64,000 bases of DNA, taken from BD2-11 clade cluster bacterium bin43. GTDB taxonomy: Bacteria > Gemmatimonadota > Gemmatimonadetes > Longimicrobiales > Gaopeijiaceae. Shown in pieces: positions 1-8,448 of this stretch (position 1 is the first letter of the stretch; each line of letters opens with the position of its first letter). The position numbers were made by a program, and so were the translations under genes. Location of the stretch: positions 1 through 64,000 of the forward strand of contig MPMR01000022.1 in the NCBI GenBank assembly GCA_002238605.1, written 5' to 3'. The notes beneath the pieces were generated by a model. It worked only from the letters and a program-made list of their open reading frames with translations, did not search any database and was not told the origin of the DNA.

Positions 1-245
1 TCCACCGGGATGGGCACGCCCGGCAAGGCGACCTCGGGATCCGCGGGCGCAAGGAGGTCCTCCAAGTCGAACAGGCTGCCATCGTAGAGTCCTCCCGCGA
101 ACGCGTTCGCTTCGGCCTCGGTCATGATATCCTCGTCGGCAGGCCAAATGCTCTCGCACGCGCCCAGCATGAGGGCCGAGTGCGCGGCGAGCAGGGCGGC
201 CAGAACCCCTGAGCGGCCTGCCGCGAAACACCTTATTGGCTTCAT
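1..245 (-). CDS. Lipoprotein, C-terminus beyond the window edge
   Basis: This reads leftward off the window edge, so only the first 81 residues are visible. It begins with ATG at 243-245 behind a good Shine-Dalgarno (AGGAGT). The N-terminus has basic residues, a hydrophobic stretch and a lipobox ending LGAC, so it is probably exported and lipid-anchored. The mature part starts acidic (ESIWPADEDIMTEAEA). It is divergent from the TonB-dependent receptor at 488, with 242 bp between the starts and no clear promoter recognised there. No family was recognised from the fragment; imelysin-like or TolC-adjacent lipoproteins are possible but unsupported. Confidence 0.7.
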   Translation of the reverse strand, partial: MKPIRCFAAGRSGVLAALLAAHSALMLGACESIWPADEDIMTEAEANAFAGGLYDGSLFDLEDLLAPADPEVALPGVPIPV

Positions 246-487
246 GGTTCCACTCCTGTTGACTGGACGGGTTGGACCACCGCCAAACTCCGCGAGCGGA
301 GGAATCCGGCCCGAGGCACCGAGATCATCGCCGAAACCTCGCTGTCGTGAGTCAGTATTTCGCCTTTACATCGTACCCGAACCACATTGATTGCGCGCCA
401 ATGTTAGCCTCATCGGACATGGATGGCTATCTTCGCGGTCCCGAGGCTACGCTGCCCCAATGTCTGTAGAATGGGAGTTTCTTCACC

Positions 488-3199
488 ATGCCAACCTCTC
501 GGAGGAACCTTAGCCTATTCGCCGCCATCTGTGCCCGCGCCGCCCTGTTGTTGCTGCTGGCCGCAGCGCCGGTGGCCGCCCAGTCCGGAGGAACCATCAG
601 GGGTACCGTCGTGGACGGGTTCAGCGACGCCCTTTCCGGTGCCCGGGTGACGGCGACGGGTTCCGGCGTGGACGCGGAAGCCGTCACGGATACGGCGGGA
701 GTCTACGAGTTCACCGGCTTGGTGGCCGGCGACTACGTCTTGACCGTCAGCCTGTTCGGCTATGCGACGCGGGAGGTTCGGGTAACCGTCCGCGCGGGCG
801 CGGTTGCAACGGTCCCGATTATCCTGGAGCCCGTCTTCCAACTCGATCCGCTGAGCGTGGTGGCGGAGGAGCCCACGGTCTTCGCGCGCAACTTGGTCGC
901 GGAGCCGATGATGAGGCAGCAGTCGAGCATCACGGCCGTAACGTCGGTGATCGACAACCTTCCCGGGGTCTCGGTCCAGGAGGGGGACGGATACGCCTTT
1001 GACGACTGGTCGAGCAACGTGGTCATGCGCGGGTTCCAGTCCACCATCAACGACGTACAGATCGGCACCACCATCGACGGATTCCCCAACGGCACGTCAG
1101 ACTACTGGAGCGGCGCGAAGGCGAACCGGTTCGTCGACCCGATGAACCTGGGCGGGGTCGAGGTGTCGCAGGGGACCGCCGACATCGCCTCGCGGTCGGT
1201 CGAGGCGCTGGGCGGAACGCTCAACTTCCTGACGGCCGATCCGGCGGCGGAGGCCAGCCGCACGGCTTCCGTGACGATCGGCGAGAATGACGGCCAGCGG
1301 TTCGCCGCGCGGGTCGAGACCGGATCGCTGTTCGGCGGCACAACGCGGGCCTGGGTCGCCGCGATCCGGCAGGAGGCAACCGACTGGATGGAGGGCTCGG
1401 CGAGGAACGAACGGGAGCATGTGGCCGCCAAGATCGTGTCCTCGCACGGCGACCTCGACCTCACCGGCTACCTCTCGTACGACGACATCCACGAGGATGT
1501 CTACCAGCGGCTCTACAGCGACGCTGACTTCCGGGCCGATCCGCGCTGGGACCGGCTGATCGGCCACTGGCCGGGCGTGCCCTACCTGAACCAGTTCTAC
1601 CGGCCCGGCTGGCAGACGCGGCGCAGGAACACGCTCGCCTACGTCAAGGCCGACTGGTCGGTGAGCGATCTGATCTCCTTCAGCGCGGGCGTATACCGCC
1701 ACCACAACTGGGGGCGCGGCGACTGGCTGCCCCCCTACATCGTCGACGTGGTGGACGACCGGGAAAGACCCGAGTCGGAGCTGGCGGGCCGGCCGCCCGG
1801 GGGGGGGGGGGCCCCCCCCCGGGGGGGGCCGCGTCGCGGGGCGGACCGCGGGAAACGCCCCGGGTCGGGGGGGGCGGCCCGCCCGCCGGGGCGGGGCGGC
1901 ACCCAGCTCGGGGTGATCCGCTTCGTGGACGGCAACGGAGTGGCGGTCGGGCCGATACCGGGGTGCACGTCGTCCTACATCTTCAACTACTACGGGTCGG
2001 GCGGACCGGAGGTCGATCCGGCATGCCACCCGGGGGCGAGCGCGGTGCAGTCGTACCGCCACAGCCACTACGGGAAGGAGCGCCTCGGCGCGAACATCGA
2101 CGGGGAGTGGTCCGTGCTGTTCGGCGGTGGACGGGGCAGCGTGTTGCGGGCAGGCATCTGGTACGAGGACTCGCGCCGCGACCTGGGTCGCGATTGGCAC
2201 AGGATGCTGGATCCCGCGATCAACTTCAAGTGGGACGAGCAGCCATACTGGCACCAGTATGAATGGGAGTTTCCGCAGGGCGTCTTCAAGTGGTACGCGG
2301 AGGAGACGCTGTACTTCGGCCGGTTCGAGTTAACCGGTGGCGTCAAGCAATACCTCGTTTCCGTGTCTCGCGAGGACCAGTTCGGGGTCGACCGGACCCT
2401 TGACGTGGATTCCGATTCGGACCTGCTCCTCTCCGGCGGCCTCACCTACGAGACGCCGGTCGAGGGACTCGACCTTTTCGTGGGCTACGCCGAGAACTTC
2501 CGCGCGATCGGCAGCAACCTGCTCGAAGTGCCGGGCCGCAGTCTGGACCGGCTCGAACCCGAGACCGCGTCGAACGTCGATGTCGGCGTCCAGTACGCCG
2601 GCGAAAGAGTCGCCCTGAGCGCCACCCTGTATTCCATCGACTTCGACAACCGGATCTTCTACCTCGGCCCCGCAACTTCCGCCGGACCCAACTACCTCAT
2701 CCCCGGAGGCGGGGCCTACTTCAACGCGGGCGGCATCGAGACCAGCGGCATCGAGATGGCTGCCACGGTGGCGCTGTCGGGCCGGACGTCCCTCTACACC
2801 GCCCTCACGCTCAACGACTCGAAGTATCTCGGGACCGACGATCCGCTCGTCGACGCCAGCCAGGGCATCGTTCCCGGCACCGACGTGACGGGCGTGCCGC
2901 CCCGGCTGTGGGTCGTCTCCCTCGACCGCGACGGACCCCTGGGCGGCGGGTTGTCGGCGAAGTACACGGCGGCGCGGCGCGTGAGTCTGACCGCGGACTG
3001 GTATACCGACGCCTACTGGACCGTGGATGCCTACGTCAGCTTCCGGGGCGAGGCGTTGAGCGACCTGTTCCGGTCGACGGAGTTCTCGATCGTCGCGAAC
3101 AACCTGCTCGACACTCCCTACCTGTCGGCAATCACCGAGAACGCGGCTTGGCTGGGCGCAGCCCGAACCATATCCACGACCGCGACCGTCTCGTTTTGA
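488..3199 (+). CDS. TonB-dependent receptor with carboxypeptidase-regulatory-like N-terminal domain
   Basis: Outer-membrane active-transport receptor, 903 aa. Residues 1-31 form a signal peptide (LLLLLAAAPVAAQ). Residues about 35-115 look like a CarboxypepD_reg/SusC-type beta sandwich (GTIRGTVVDG; DYVLTVSLFGYATREV). A plug domain follows (about 135-255, VIDNLPGVSVQEGD, NVVMRGFQ, GGTLNFLTADP) and then a long 22-strand-type barrel. It ends in TATVSF with a terminal phenylalanine, as expected for BAM-dependent folding. The substrate cannot be read from sequence; siderophores, oligosaccharides or peptides are all possible. No tonB/exbBD genes are nearby. Residues about 436-473 are an abnormal Gly/Pro/Arg stretch from GC homopolymers that interrupts an otherwise ordinary barrel loop and may be artefactual. 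Confidence 0.9.
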   Translation: MPTSRRNLSLFAAICARAALLLLLAAAPVAAQSGGTIRGTVVDGFSDALSGARVTATGSGVDAEAVTDTAGVYEFTGLVAGDYVLTVSLFGYATREVRVTVRAGAVATVPIILEPVFQLDPLSVVAEEPTVFARNLVAEPMMRQQSSITAVTSVIDNLPGVSVQEGDGYAFDDWSSNVVMRGFQSTINDVQIGTTIDGFPNGTSDYWSGAKANRFVDPMNLGGVEVSQGTADIASRSVEALGGTLNFLTADPAAEASRTASVTIGENDGQRFAARVETGSLFGGTTRAWVAAIRQEATDWMEGSARNEREHVAAKIVSSHGDLDLTGYLSYDDIHEDVYQRLYSDADFRADPRWDRLIGHWPGVPYLNQFYRPGWQTRRRNTLAYVKADWSVSDLISFSAGVYRHHNWGRGDWLPPYIVDVVDDRERPESELAGRPPGGGGAPPRGGPRRGADRGKRPGSGGAARPPGRGGTQLGVIRFVDGNGVAVGPIPGCTSSYIFNYYGSGGPEVDPACHPGASAVQSYRHSHYGKERLGANIDGEWSVLFGGGRGSVLRAGIWYEDSRRDLGRDWHRMLDPAINFKWDEQPYWHQYEWEFPQGVFKWYAEETLYFGRFELTGGVKQYLVSVSREDQFGVDRTLDVDSDSDLLLSGGLTYETPVEGLDLFVGYAENFRAIGSNLLEVPGRSLDRLEPETASNVDVGVQYAGERVALSATLYSIDFDNRIFYLGPATSAGPNYLIPGGGAYFNAGGIETSGIEMAATVALSGRTSLYTALTLNDSKYLGTDDPLVDASQGIVPGTDVTGVPPRLWVVSLDRDGPLGGGLSAKYTAARRVSLTADWYTDAYWTVDAYVSFRGEALSDLFRSTEFSIVANNLLDTPYLSAITENAAWLGAARTISTTATVSF
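1795..1905 (+). repeat. GC-homopolymer low-complexity stretch inside the TonB receptor gene
   Basis: About 110 bp made almost only of G and C runs (a run of 14 G, then 10 C, then 8 G, and further G/C blocks). It keeps the reading frame but encodes a Gly/Pro/Arg tract unlike the rest of the receptor. A similar patch occurs at 53.94-54.08 kb. It is either a genuine expanded loop or an assembly or base-calling artefact in a hard-to-sequence region. Confidence 0.75.
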
Positions 3200-3746
3200 G
3201 GGACAAGCAGTTTACCCACTTTCGCTTGAGTGGCGCGTACCGACTCCATGCGTCGGTGCGGCTTTCCGTGGTGCTACGAAGTCGCGCGCATCGAGATCGA
3301 AGAGACCGCGCGCAATCGCCCTGACGCGACGGCTTTGCTGCGTCAGAATACGGCTGGCTCGAAGCACCCTCGGAGTCCAAGCAAACAAGTAGGCATACCC
3401 CGGTAATACTCAAGGGCTGGCGAGGGGCTCCGCCGTTCGATCCCCCAAAGACGGCCGTGCTTCGGCGGAGTTGCACGCGGAATCGTCACCCCCGGCATCG
3501 CGAAGCGTTGTCGTCCGGCTGATGGACCGGGGCGCAACCGTGAACCGTAACCCCAAGTGATGCTTGGGCCTCCGGCGGGTATCAGCCTTAGCTCCGAGCC
3601 GCGCGCGTCCGTTCGGCGTCGCGTCTGGTCATCGTTCGCCTGGAATCCAACGGTTAGTGTCTGGCGCATGGGCGGGATCGCCCCGCCGGTCCGAAGACCG
3701 ACCAGGAGGGCAGAGGGTTGAGCGTAAGGAACGCGCCCGCAACCGG
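3200..3746. other. Gene-free interval between convergent receptor and kinase genes
   Basis: About 550 bp between two convergent genes, with no convincing coding region. A 7-bp inverted repeat (CTGACGC at 3321-3327 and GCGTCAG at 3340-3346, 12-nt loop) lies 120 bp past the receptor stop. It could fold as a weak terminator, but no T-run follows. Confidence 0.5.
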
Positions 3747-6098
3747 TCACGGTGCGGGCATGCGGTATCCGAGCCCGCGCTCGTTGAGGATCCAGGCAGC
3801 CCGGGATCCGTCCTCGCCGAGCTTGCGGCGGAGCGTCTTCACGACGGCGTGGACCAGTTTGGGTTTGACGGTTCCGTCATGCGTGCTCCATGCCTGCCGG
3901 AGCAGCGAGCGATAGGTCGTGACCCGTCCGGCGTTCCTCGACAGCACCCGCAGCACCTCGTACTCGGTGGCCGTCAGCTTGACGGGGGCGCCGGCCACGG
4001 CCACGCGTCGGCTGTCGTAGTCGATGGACAGCGCGCCGAGCTCGAACAGCGCGGGCTCGGCGCGGCTCCGAAGCGCGGCCCGGACCCTCGCGGTCAGCTC
4101 CGTGGGCGAGAACGGCTTGACGATGTAGTCGGCGGCTCCGGCTTCGAGCGCCCTGGCGATCGTCTCGTCGCGTCCGTAGGCGGAGATGAAGACGACCGGC
4201 TGATCGGCCAGCTCGGGAATCTGCTCCATCAGCTTGATGCCGTCCGTTTCGGGCAGCATGAGGTCGAGCAGGACGAGGTGGGGCCTCTCGGCGCGGATCA
4301 GCCCGGCCAACTCCCGGGGGTCGCCCGTGGACAGCGTGGCGTAGCCCGCCGCGTGCAGCGCGTCGCGGACGTAGCGGAGCACCTCGGGCTCGTCGTCCAC
4401 CACGAGGATCCTCGCCCGCTCCCGCCCCTCTTGATGCATCACCCCCCGGCCTCGGGCCGAACCCCCGGCATCGGGAGTCGCCGCGGCCTCATCGGCCACC
4501 GGGACCGTGAAGGTGAACCGGGCGCCCCGGCCCGGCCCGTCGCTCTCGGCGCGGATGCGCCCGCCGTGCGCCTCGACGAGCCCCTTGCAGATGGCCAGGC
4601 CGAGGCCGCTGCCGAGGCCGCCGCCCGCGTCGTCGCCGACGGCGTGCTTTCTGAACAGGTGCGGGAGCTGCTCCGGCGGGATGCCCCGGCCCTCGTCGGA
4701 CACCGAGATCGCCACGTAGGGACCGTCGCGCCGGGCGGCGACCGTGATCGGCGACGACTCGGCGGAGTGCCGGGCCGCGTTCGAGAGCAGGTTGCTCAGG
4801 ACCTGGACGACGCGTTCCCGGTCGGCCATCACGCGGGGCAGGTCCGCGGGCAGGTCGCCGGCGACCGGGTGCCGGCCGCCGCCGCTGACGAAACTCCTCC
4901 TCGCCGCGTCCACCAGCGCCGCCGCGTCCGAGGGTCCGGGCGAGACCGACAGCGTGCCGGTCGCGATGCGCCCGGCGTCCAGCAGGTCCCGGATCAGGCC
5001 GCTCATCCGGGCCGCCTGCTCGTCGATGATGCGGAAGAACTGCATCATCTCGGGCCGCGCGAATCCCGGCTCGGCGTTGAGCACCGCGCCCGCCGAGCCC
5101 TGGATCGAGGTGAGCGGCGTGCGCAGCTCGTGGCTCACGATCGCGAGGAACTCCGTGCGCATCCGCTCGATCTCCTCAAAGGGCGCCAGGTCCTGCATCG
5201 TGACCACGACCGACTCGACCTCGCCGTCCGGCCCGCGGATCGGCGTCGAGTTGATCAGCGTCCTGACGCTCCGGCCATCGGGCACCGAGAGCTCGATCTC
5301 CTCGGCGCGAACCGTCTCGGCGTGGCGCAGTTGCCGCTCCAGCGGGAAGTCCGTCAGGGCGACCTCGCTCCCGTCGGCCCGCCGGCACGTGACAAGTTCG
5401 ACCAGCCGCTCCATGGAGCGGTCCGGCATCCGCAGGCCCTCGGCAATCCGCTTCGCCTCGCGGTTGACCGACACGACGCCGCCGGTCCCGGCGTCCAGGA
5501 CCACCACGCCGATGGGCGAGGTGGAGACCAGGGCCTCCAGCCTGGCCCGCGCCTGTTGCTCGTCCCGGTGGACGCGCGCGTTGCCGATCGCCGTCCCCGC
5601 GTGCGACGCGAACAGCGGCAGCACCTCCTCGTCCCCGGCCGTGAACTCGCCTCCGCCCTCCTTGTCGGCGACGAAGAGATAGCCGACGCGCGCGCCGCCG
5701 CAGTCGATCGGCGCGCCCCGCGCCGTGCCGTAGGGCAGCACGCCCGCCCCGAACCCGTGGCGCCGGAGGTGTTCGGGCACGTCCTCGAACCTCAGCGGGC
5801 CGGGAAGCCCCGTCAGATGCTCGAACAGCCGCGGCCCGTCGGCCCAGCCCTGCAACCGCCGGTGCTCGTCGGCCGTGATGCCGGAGCCGACGAAGCGCCG
5901 GGGCCGGCCGGCCTCGTCGACCGTCGTGATCAGGCCGTAGCGCGCGCCGGTCAGCGCGCGGGCGCTGTCGACGACCTCCTGCAGCACGGCGTCGGGATCG
6001 AGGCTCGCGCTGATGCGCACCGCGGCCCGGCTCAGCTCCGAGACGCGTCGTTCCAGCGCCCCGATCCGGTCCCGCGCCGACACGGAATCGTCTGTCAT
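3747..6098 (-). CDS. Single-protein two-component system: GAF-PAS-histidine kinase-receiver-OmpR-type winged helix
   Basis: 783-aa cytoplasmic protein with no membrane segment. Order: coiled start (DRIGALERRVSEL, 11-23), GAF-like sensor (about 30-172), PAS domain (about 186-300), HisKA with the phospho-accepting His323 in FLAIVSHELRTPL, HATPase_c (N box LLSNAARHS about 437-445; G boxes DEGRGIPP and GLGSGLGLAI), a short linker with VMHQEG, a receiver (ILVVDDEPEV; phospho-acceptor Asp612 in LLDLMLPETDG; Lys661 in VKPFSP) and a C-terminal OmpR/KdpE-type winged helix (about 685-783). Kinase and transcription factor are normally separate proteins; here phosphotransfer could occur within one chain. 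A KdpDE-like origin by gene fusion is inference. Start ATG at 6096-6098. A conserved promoter lies about 95 bp upstream. Confidence 0.88.
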   Translation of the reverse strand: MTDDSVSARDRIGALERRVSELSRAAVRISASLDPDAVLQEVVDSARALTGARYGLITTVDEAGRPRRFVGSGITADEHRRLQGWADGPRLFEHLTGLPGPLRFEDVPEHLRRHGFGAGVLPYGTARGAPIDCGGARVGYLFVADKEGGGEFTAGDEEVLPLFASHAGTAIGNARVHRDEQQARARLEALVSTSPIGVVVLDAGTGGVVSVNREAKRIAEGLRMPDRSMERLVELVTCRRADGSEVALTDFPLERQLRHAETVRAEEIELSVPDGRSVRTLINSTPIRGPDGEVESVVVTMQDLAPFEEIERMRTEFLAIVSHELRTPLTSIQGSAGAVLNAEPGFARPEMMQFFRIIDEQAARMSGLIRDLLDAGRIATGTLSVSPGPSDAAALVDAARRSFVSGGGRHPVAGDLPADLPRVMADRERVVQVLSNLLSNAARHSAESSPITVAARRDGPYVAISVSDEGRGIPPEQLPHLFRKHAVGDDAGGGLGSGLGLAICKGLVEAHGGRIRAESDGPGRGARFTFTVPVADEAAATPDAGGSARGRGVMHQEGRERARILVVDDEPEVLRYVRDALHAAGYATLSTGDPRELAGLIRAERPHLVLLDLMLPETDGIKLMEQIPELADQPVVFISAYGRDETIARALEAGAADYIVKPFSPTELTARVRAALRSRAEPALFELGALSIDYDSRRVAVAGAPVKLTATEYEVLRVLSRNAGRVTTYRSLLRQAWSTHDGTVKPKLVHAVVKTLRRKLGEDGSRAAWILNERGLGYRMPAP

Positions 6099-6223
6099 TG
6101 CACGTCCCTCTCATGGAACGAAGGCATTATCGCCAAAACGTCGCCGAAATGGGCCGATTTATCGCCCCCAAATCGGATGCAGAAGCTTACAATAAAAGGG
6201 GTGAACACCGTGCACGTCAAACC
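6022..6223 (-). repeat. Promoter/leader/5'-end block, copy A (pairs with 11631-11832)
   Basis: About 200 bp covering the promoter, leader and first ~25 codons of the kinase gene. It aligns almost end to end with 11631-11832 in the same orientation, with one clear single-base indel in the coding part and many substitutions. Shared words include GACGCG, GATCCGGT, AATCGTCTGTCA, ATCGCCAAA, AATCGGAT-like and CACGTCAAACC. Confidence 0.75.
6192..6220 (-). promoter_or_regulatory. Candidate sigma70-type promoter of the kinase-regulator gene
   Basis: On the minus strand a -35 TTGACG (6215-6220) and a -10 TTTTAT (6192-6197) are separated by exactly 17 bp. The same arrangement (TTGACG-N17-TTATTT) is kept in the relic copy at 11801-11829 although the surrounding bases differ, which supports function. 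It predicts a leader of about 90 nt. Confidence 0.5.
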
Positions 6224-6326
6224 CAGGTCGTTGCCGGGGCGGACTGAACCCACAGGCTTGGCCCGGGCTCGCGGTGATTGTGCTGGACGAAGGGTGGTGG
6301 TGAAGCCTGAAGGGGGGGCAGGACCC

Positions 6327-6551
6327 ATGCCGAAGGGGCAACCTAAGGACTACCGGAGCGATTACCGCTTCATTGAACTCACGCTGAGACGGTACGACTA
6401 CCACAACCTGGCAAAGAAGACGAAGACGTCGGTCAGGAAGAAGCTGATGGAGGCCACCGGTCTTTCGCGCGCCCAGATCACGCGGCTGATCCGGCAGCAC
6501 CGCGAGACCGGCCGGATCATGGACGGAAGGAAATGGAAGCGGGGTGAATGA
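6327..6551 (+). pseudogene. N-terminal fragment of an integrase-core/transposase-type protein
   Basis: 74 residues starting MPKGQPKDYRSDYRFIE and containing a predicted helix-turn-helix (KKLMEATGLSRAQITRLIRQ) followed by HRETGRI. This matches from memory the N-terminus of a family of integrase-core proteins in which the DNA-binding region is followed by an rve catalytic domain. Here the frame stops at TGA (6549-6551) and no catalytic core follows. It is therefore best read as a decayed mobile-element remnant at the edge of the accessory stretch. A short functional DNA-binding protein cannot be excluded. No terminal inverted repeats were found. Confidence 0.6.
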
Positions 6552-6872
6552 GGGCGGGTGCGGTCAGCGCCGAAGAAACCTGGAGCCAAACCGAACATTC
6601 CAGCGGGTGCCGACCGTGCTCGTCCTCAGGCCGGGGCGTTGTTCTTGCCGTTCTCCCCTTGCTGTCAAGTTGAGCCGGCTCGCCCGTAGGCGACGACCGG
6701 AAAGCCAGCAGCGCGTCGGTCGAAGCCTCCGTGAGTTGCAACGGCAGGCCTGAGCCGTGTCGGCGAGATCGTGGTCGAGCACTTCGCGGTGGCTTGACGC
6801 GGCCGTCTCGCACTCGACCGGAACGCCCGACCGTGCCCTTGGCACCCGAACAGCTAGTCCGCGAGAAGATCG
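6552..6872. other. Gene-free interval after the transposase fragment
   Basis: About 320 bp in which no coding region with a start, ribosome site and plausible protein was found, and no continuation of the transposase catalytic domain was recognised in any frame. Confidence 0.5.
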
Positions 6873-7238
6873 ATGGTCAGCTCGAAAACTGGCGGTGAGC
6901 AAGGCACGGGAGAGACGATCGAACCGGACGCTGGTATCGCCGAGAGGGTTCGCTTCTGGGAAGAGCAGGACCGGATCAACCAGGTCCTCATCCCGAGGGT
7001 CATCCACCTACACACGCTGCTCACAGACCACATCAAGGAAAACGACAACCTGCCGGAGGTCTTCCGCCATCAGCTCGACGACGCGTTGGAGAAGCAATCC
7101 CGCCGGTTCGAAGCGGAACGGAAGAGCCTGCACAAACAGTACGGAGCCCATGCTCGCCATGTGCGACTACTCCGGTGGCTGGTGACCGGGGCCTTCGTTG
7201 TCTCGCTGGCGGCCATCATTGTGTCTCTGTGGGCGTAG
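6873..7238 (+). CDS. Small tail-anchored membrane protein of unknown function
   Basis: 121 aa. The first ~90 residues are charged and helical (VRFWEEQDRINQVLIPRV, DALEKQSRRFEAERKSLHK), suggesting a coiled coil. One C-terminal transmembrane segment follows (LVTGAFVVSLAAIIVSLWA), ending at the last residue, so the bulk would face the cytoplasm. The ribosome site before ATG 6873 is weak. It is the first of four consecutive small genes on the plus strand (6873-8232), which look like one transcript in the accessory region. No family was recognised; phage or integrative-element cargo is a guess. Confidence 0.55.
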   Translation: MVSSKTGGEQGTGETIEPDAGIAERVRFWEEQDRINQVLIPRVIHLHTLLTDHIKENDNLPEVFRHQLDDALEKQSRRFEAERKSLHKQYGAHARHVRLLRWLVTGAFVVSLAAIIVSLWA

Positions 7239-7254
7239 GGACGGAGCAGGCTGC

Positions 7255-7650
7255 ATGAGCATGAAGTCTCTTGACCTCATCCCGGGTCTCGAGAAGCTCC
7301 CAGGCGACCACCAACACAGGTCCTTCCGGGAGACGCTGGTTGATCTCCGCGCCGCCGCGCTCGGGGCCGAAGAAGCCGTGGCGGCGGCGTCCATTGCGCT
7401 GTGGGGCATCTGGGACCAGGTCAATGTGCCCGACTCGCTGATCCAAGCGTATGAGGCCCAATACCCGGGGTTGGCCGCCGAACAATCCCTGCTCGAACAA
7501 TGGCAGGAGGTGCAAGCGGATGGACCAGACGCGGCCAACGGATTTCTCAGGGGACTGAAGGGCAAGCTGGCGGAAATCCGAGCCGCCGAGATGCTTGAGC
7601 AAGAAAGGCTACAGCGACGGCAACATCGCTCAGCGTCCGGTCTGTATTAG
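7255..7650 (+). CDS. Hypothetical small helical protein
   Basis: 131 aa from ATG 7255, 16 bp after the previous gene. The protein is mostly helical and soluble (FRETLVDLRAAALGAEEAVAAAS, IQAYEAQYPGLAAEQSLLEQW) with a Gly-Leu-Lys-Gly-Lys motif near residue 97 (FLRGLKGKLAEI). Close spacing to the upstream tail-anchored protein suggests a shared transcript and possibly a partnership. No function was recognised. A GTG/ATG further upstream in the same frame would overlap the previous gene and is less likely. Confidence 0.5.
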   Translation: MSMKSLDLIPGLEKLPGDHQHRSFRETLVDLRAAALGAEEAVAAASIALWGIWDQVNVPDSLIQAYEAQYPGLAAEQSLLEQWQEVQADGPDAANGFLRGLKGKLAEIRAAEMLEQERLQRRQHRSASGLY

Positions 7651-7720
7651 GACGGTGTGCTGAAGCACGTTGGCCAGAGCCATGGTCCGTGGTTCGCGAA
7701 CAGCCGATGGGAGAAGACCG

Positions 7721-8056
7721 ATGAAGTACCCAATACTCATGCCGCTCGTGGTCGCCGTAGGAGGGCTGTGTTGGACGCTCGGACTCGCGATCGGTTTCAC
7801 TGCCTGTCTTTTTGGTGATGGAGGGGAATCGTCCGAGGTCGCCCTTCGGTTCCTGGCGGTCTGCGCGGGGGTGGGCGTGGTGGCCATCCTCGGCGGTAGC
7901 CTGAGCGTTGTTTTTCATGTAGCCGCCGCGGGCAAACCGGTTCCGCTTCCGGTACGCCTTGGCGAGCCACGCCGGCGCGTCGCGAGAACCCGGCAGCCTG
8001 TTCCGAGCGATTGCAACCTACAAGGCCTGCAAGATGGGAAGGAGGGAAAGACATGA
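7721..8056 (+). CDS. Small protein with two transmembrane segments
   Basis: 111 aa from ATG 7721 behind GGGAGA. Two hydrophobic segments are visible: about residues 4-28 (ILMPLVVAVGGLCWTLGLAIG) and about 42-68 (LRFLAVCAGVGVVAILGGSL), followed by a basic Pro/Arg-rich tail (LPVRLGEPRRRVARTRQ). Its stop overlaps the next start by ATGA, indicating translational coupling with the 59-aa membrane protein. No family recognised. Confidence 0.55.
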   Translation: MKYPILMPLVVAVGGLCWTLGLAIGFTACLFGDGGESSEVALRFLAVCAGVGVVAILGGSLSVVFHVAAAGKPVPLPVRLGEPRRRVARTRQPVPSDCNLQGLQDGKEGKT

Positions 8057-8232
8057 AGACCCTGAAGTCCTGGTGGCCAGTGTTCATCCTCGGGGCCATC
8101 GCTTCTTCCGGCGGCCTGCTCGACTGGTTCTGGGACTGGATGCAGCTTGAGGGGGCGTTGGCCATCGGCGGGATCGGCCTGGTATGCATCCTGCGGGGGA
8201 TCGCCAGGGGTCTGTTCCCGAAGAAGGGCTGA
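8053..8232 (+). CDS. 59-aa single/double-pass membrane protein
   Basis: Starts at ATG 8053 in an ATGA overlap with the preceding gene and has a good ribosome site (GGAGGG, 8041-8046). It contains two hydrophobic stretches (WPVFILGAIASSGGLLDWF and ALAIGGIGLVCILRGIA) and a basic C-terminus (FPKKG). Coupling to the upstream two-pass protein suggests that both act together in the inner membrane. No function recognised. Confidence 0.55.
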   Translation: MKTLKSWWPVFILGAIASSGGLLDWFWDWMQLEGALAIGGIGLVCILRGIARGLFPKKG

Positions 8233-8448
8233 ACACTTCGGACTGGACCGTGTGATGGCGAGTTTCGGGCTCGTCGTCCTGGAACCCGCGGGCACCTTCA
8301 GCGCCCTGGTCAGCTGGCGCGGAGATCCACTAGCGAGACAGGCGAGATGGTTCGGCAGGACGCTCCCGCCTTGATGAGCGCCGCGCTCGCCGACCGCACT
8401 GGCCGCAAGTTTCAGCGATGCGGGATCGCGTCGCCTGCACGTTCTTCG

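Noticed and set aside
3564-6551. A 995-codon open frame on the plus strand through the kinase gene
   Set aside because: It is the antisense shadow of the kinase-regulator gene, produced by high GC; its protein is Arg/Pro/Gly-rich without any domain. Only the last 75 codons (the transposase-like N-terminus from ATG 6327) look real.
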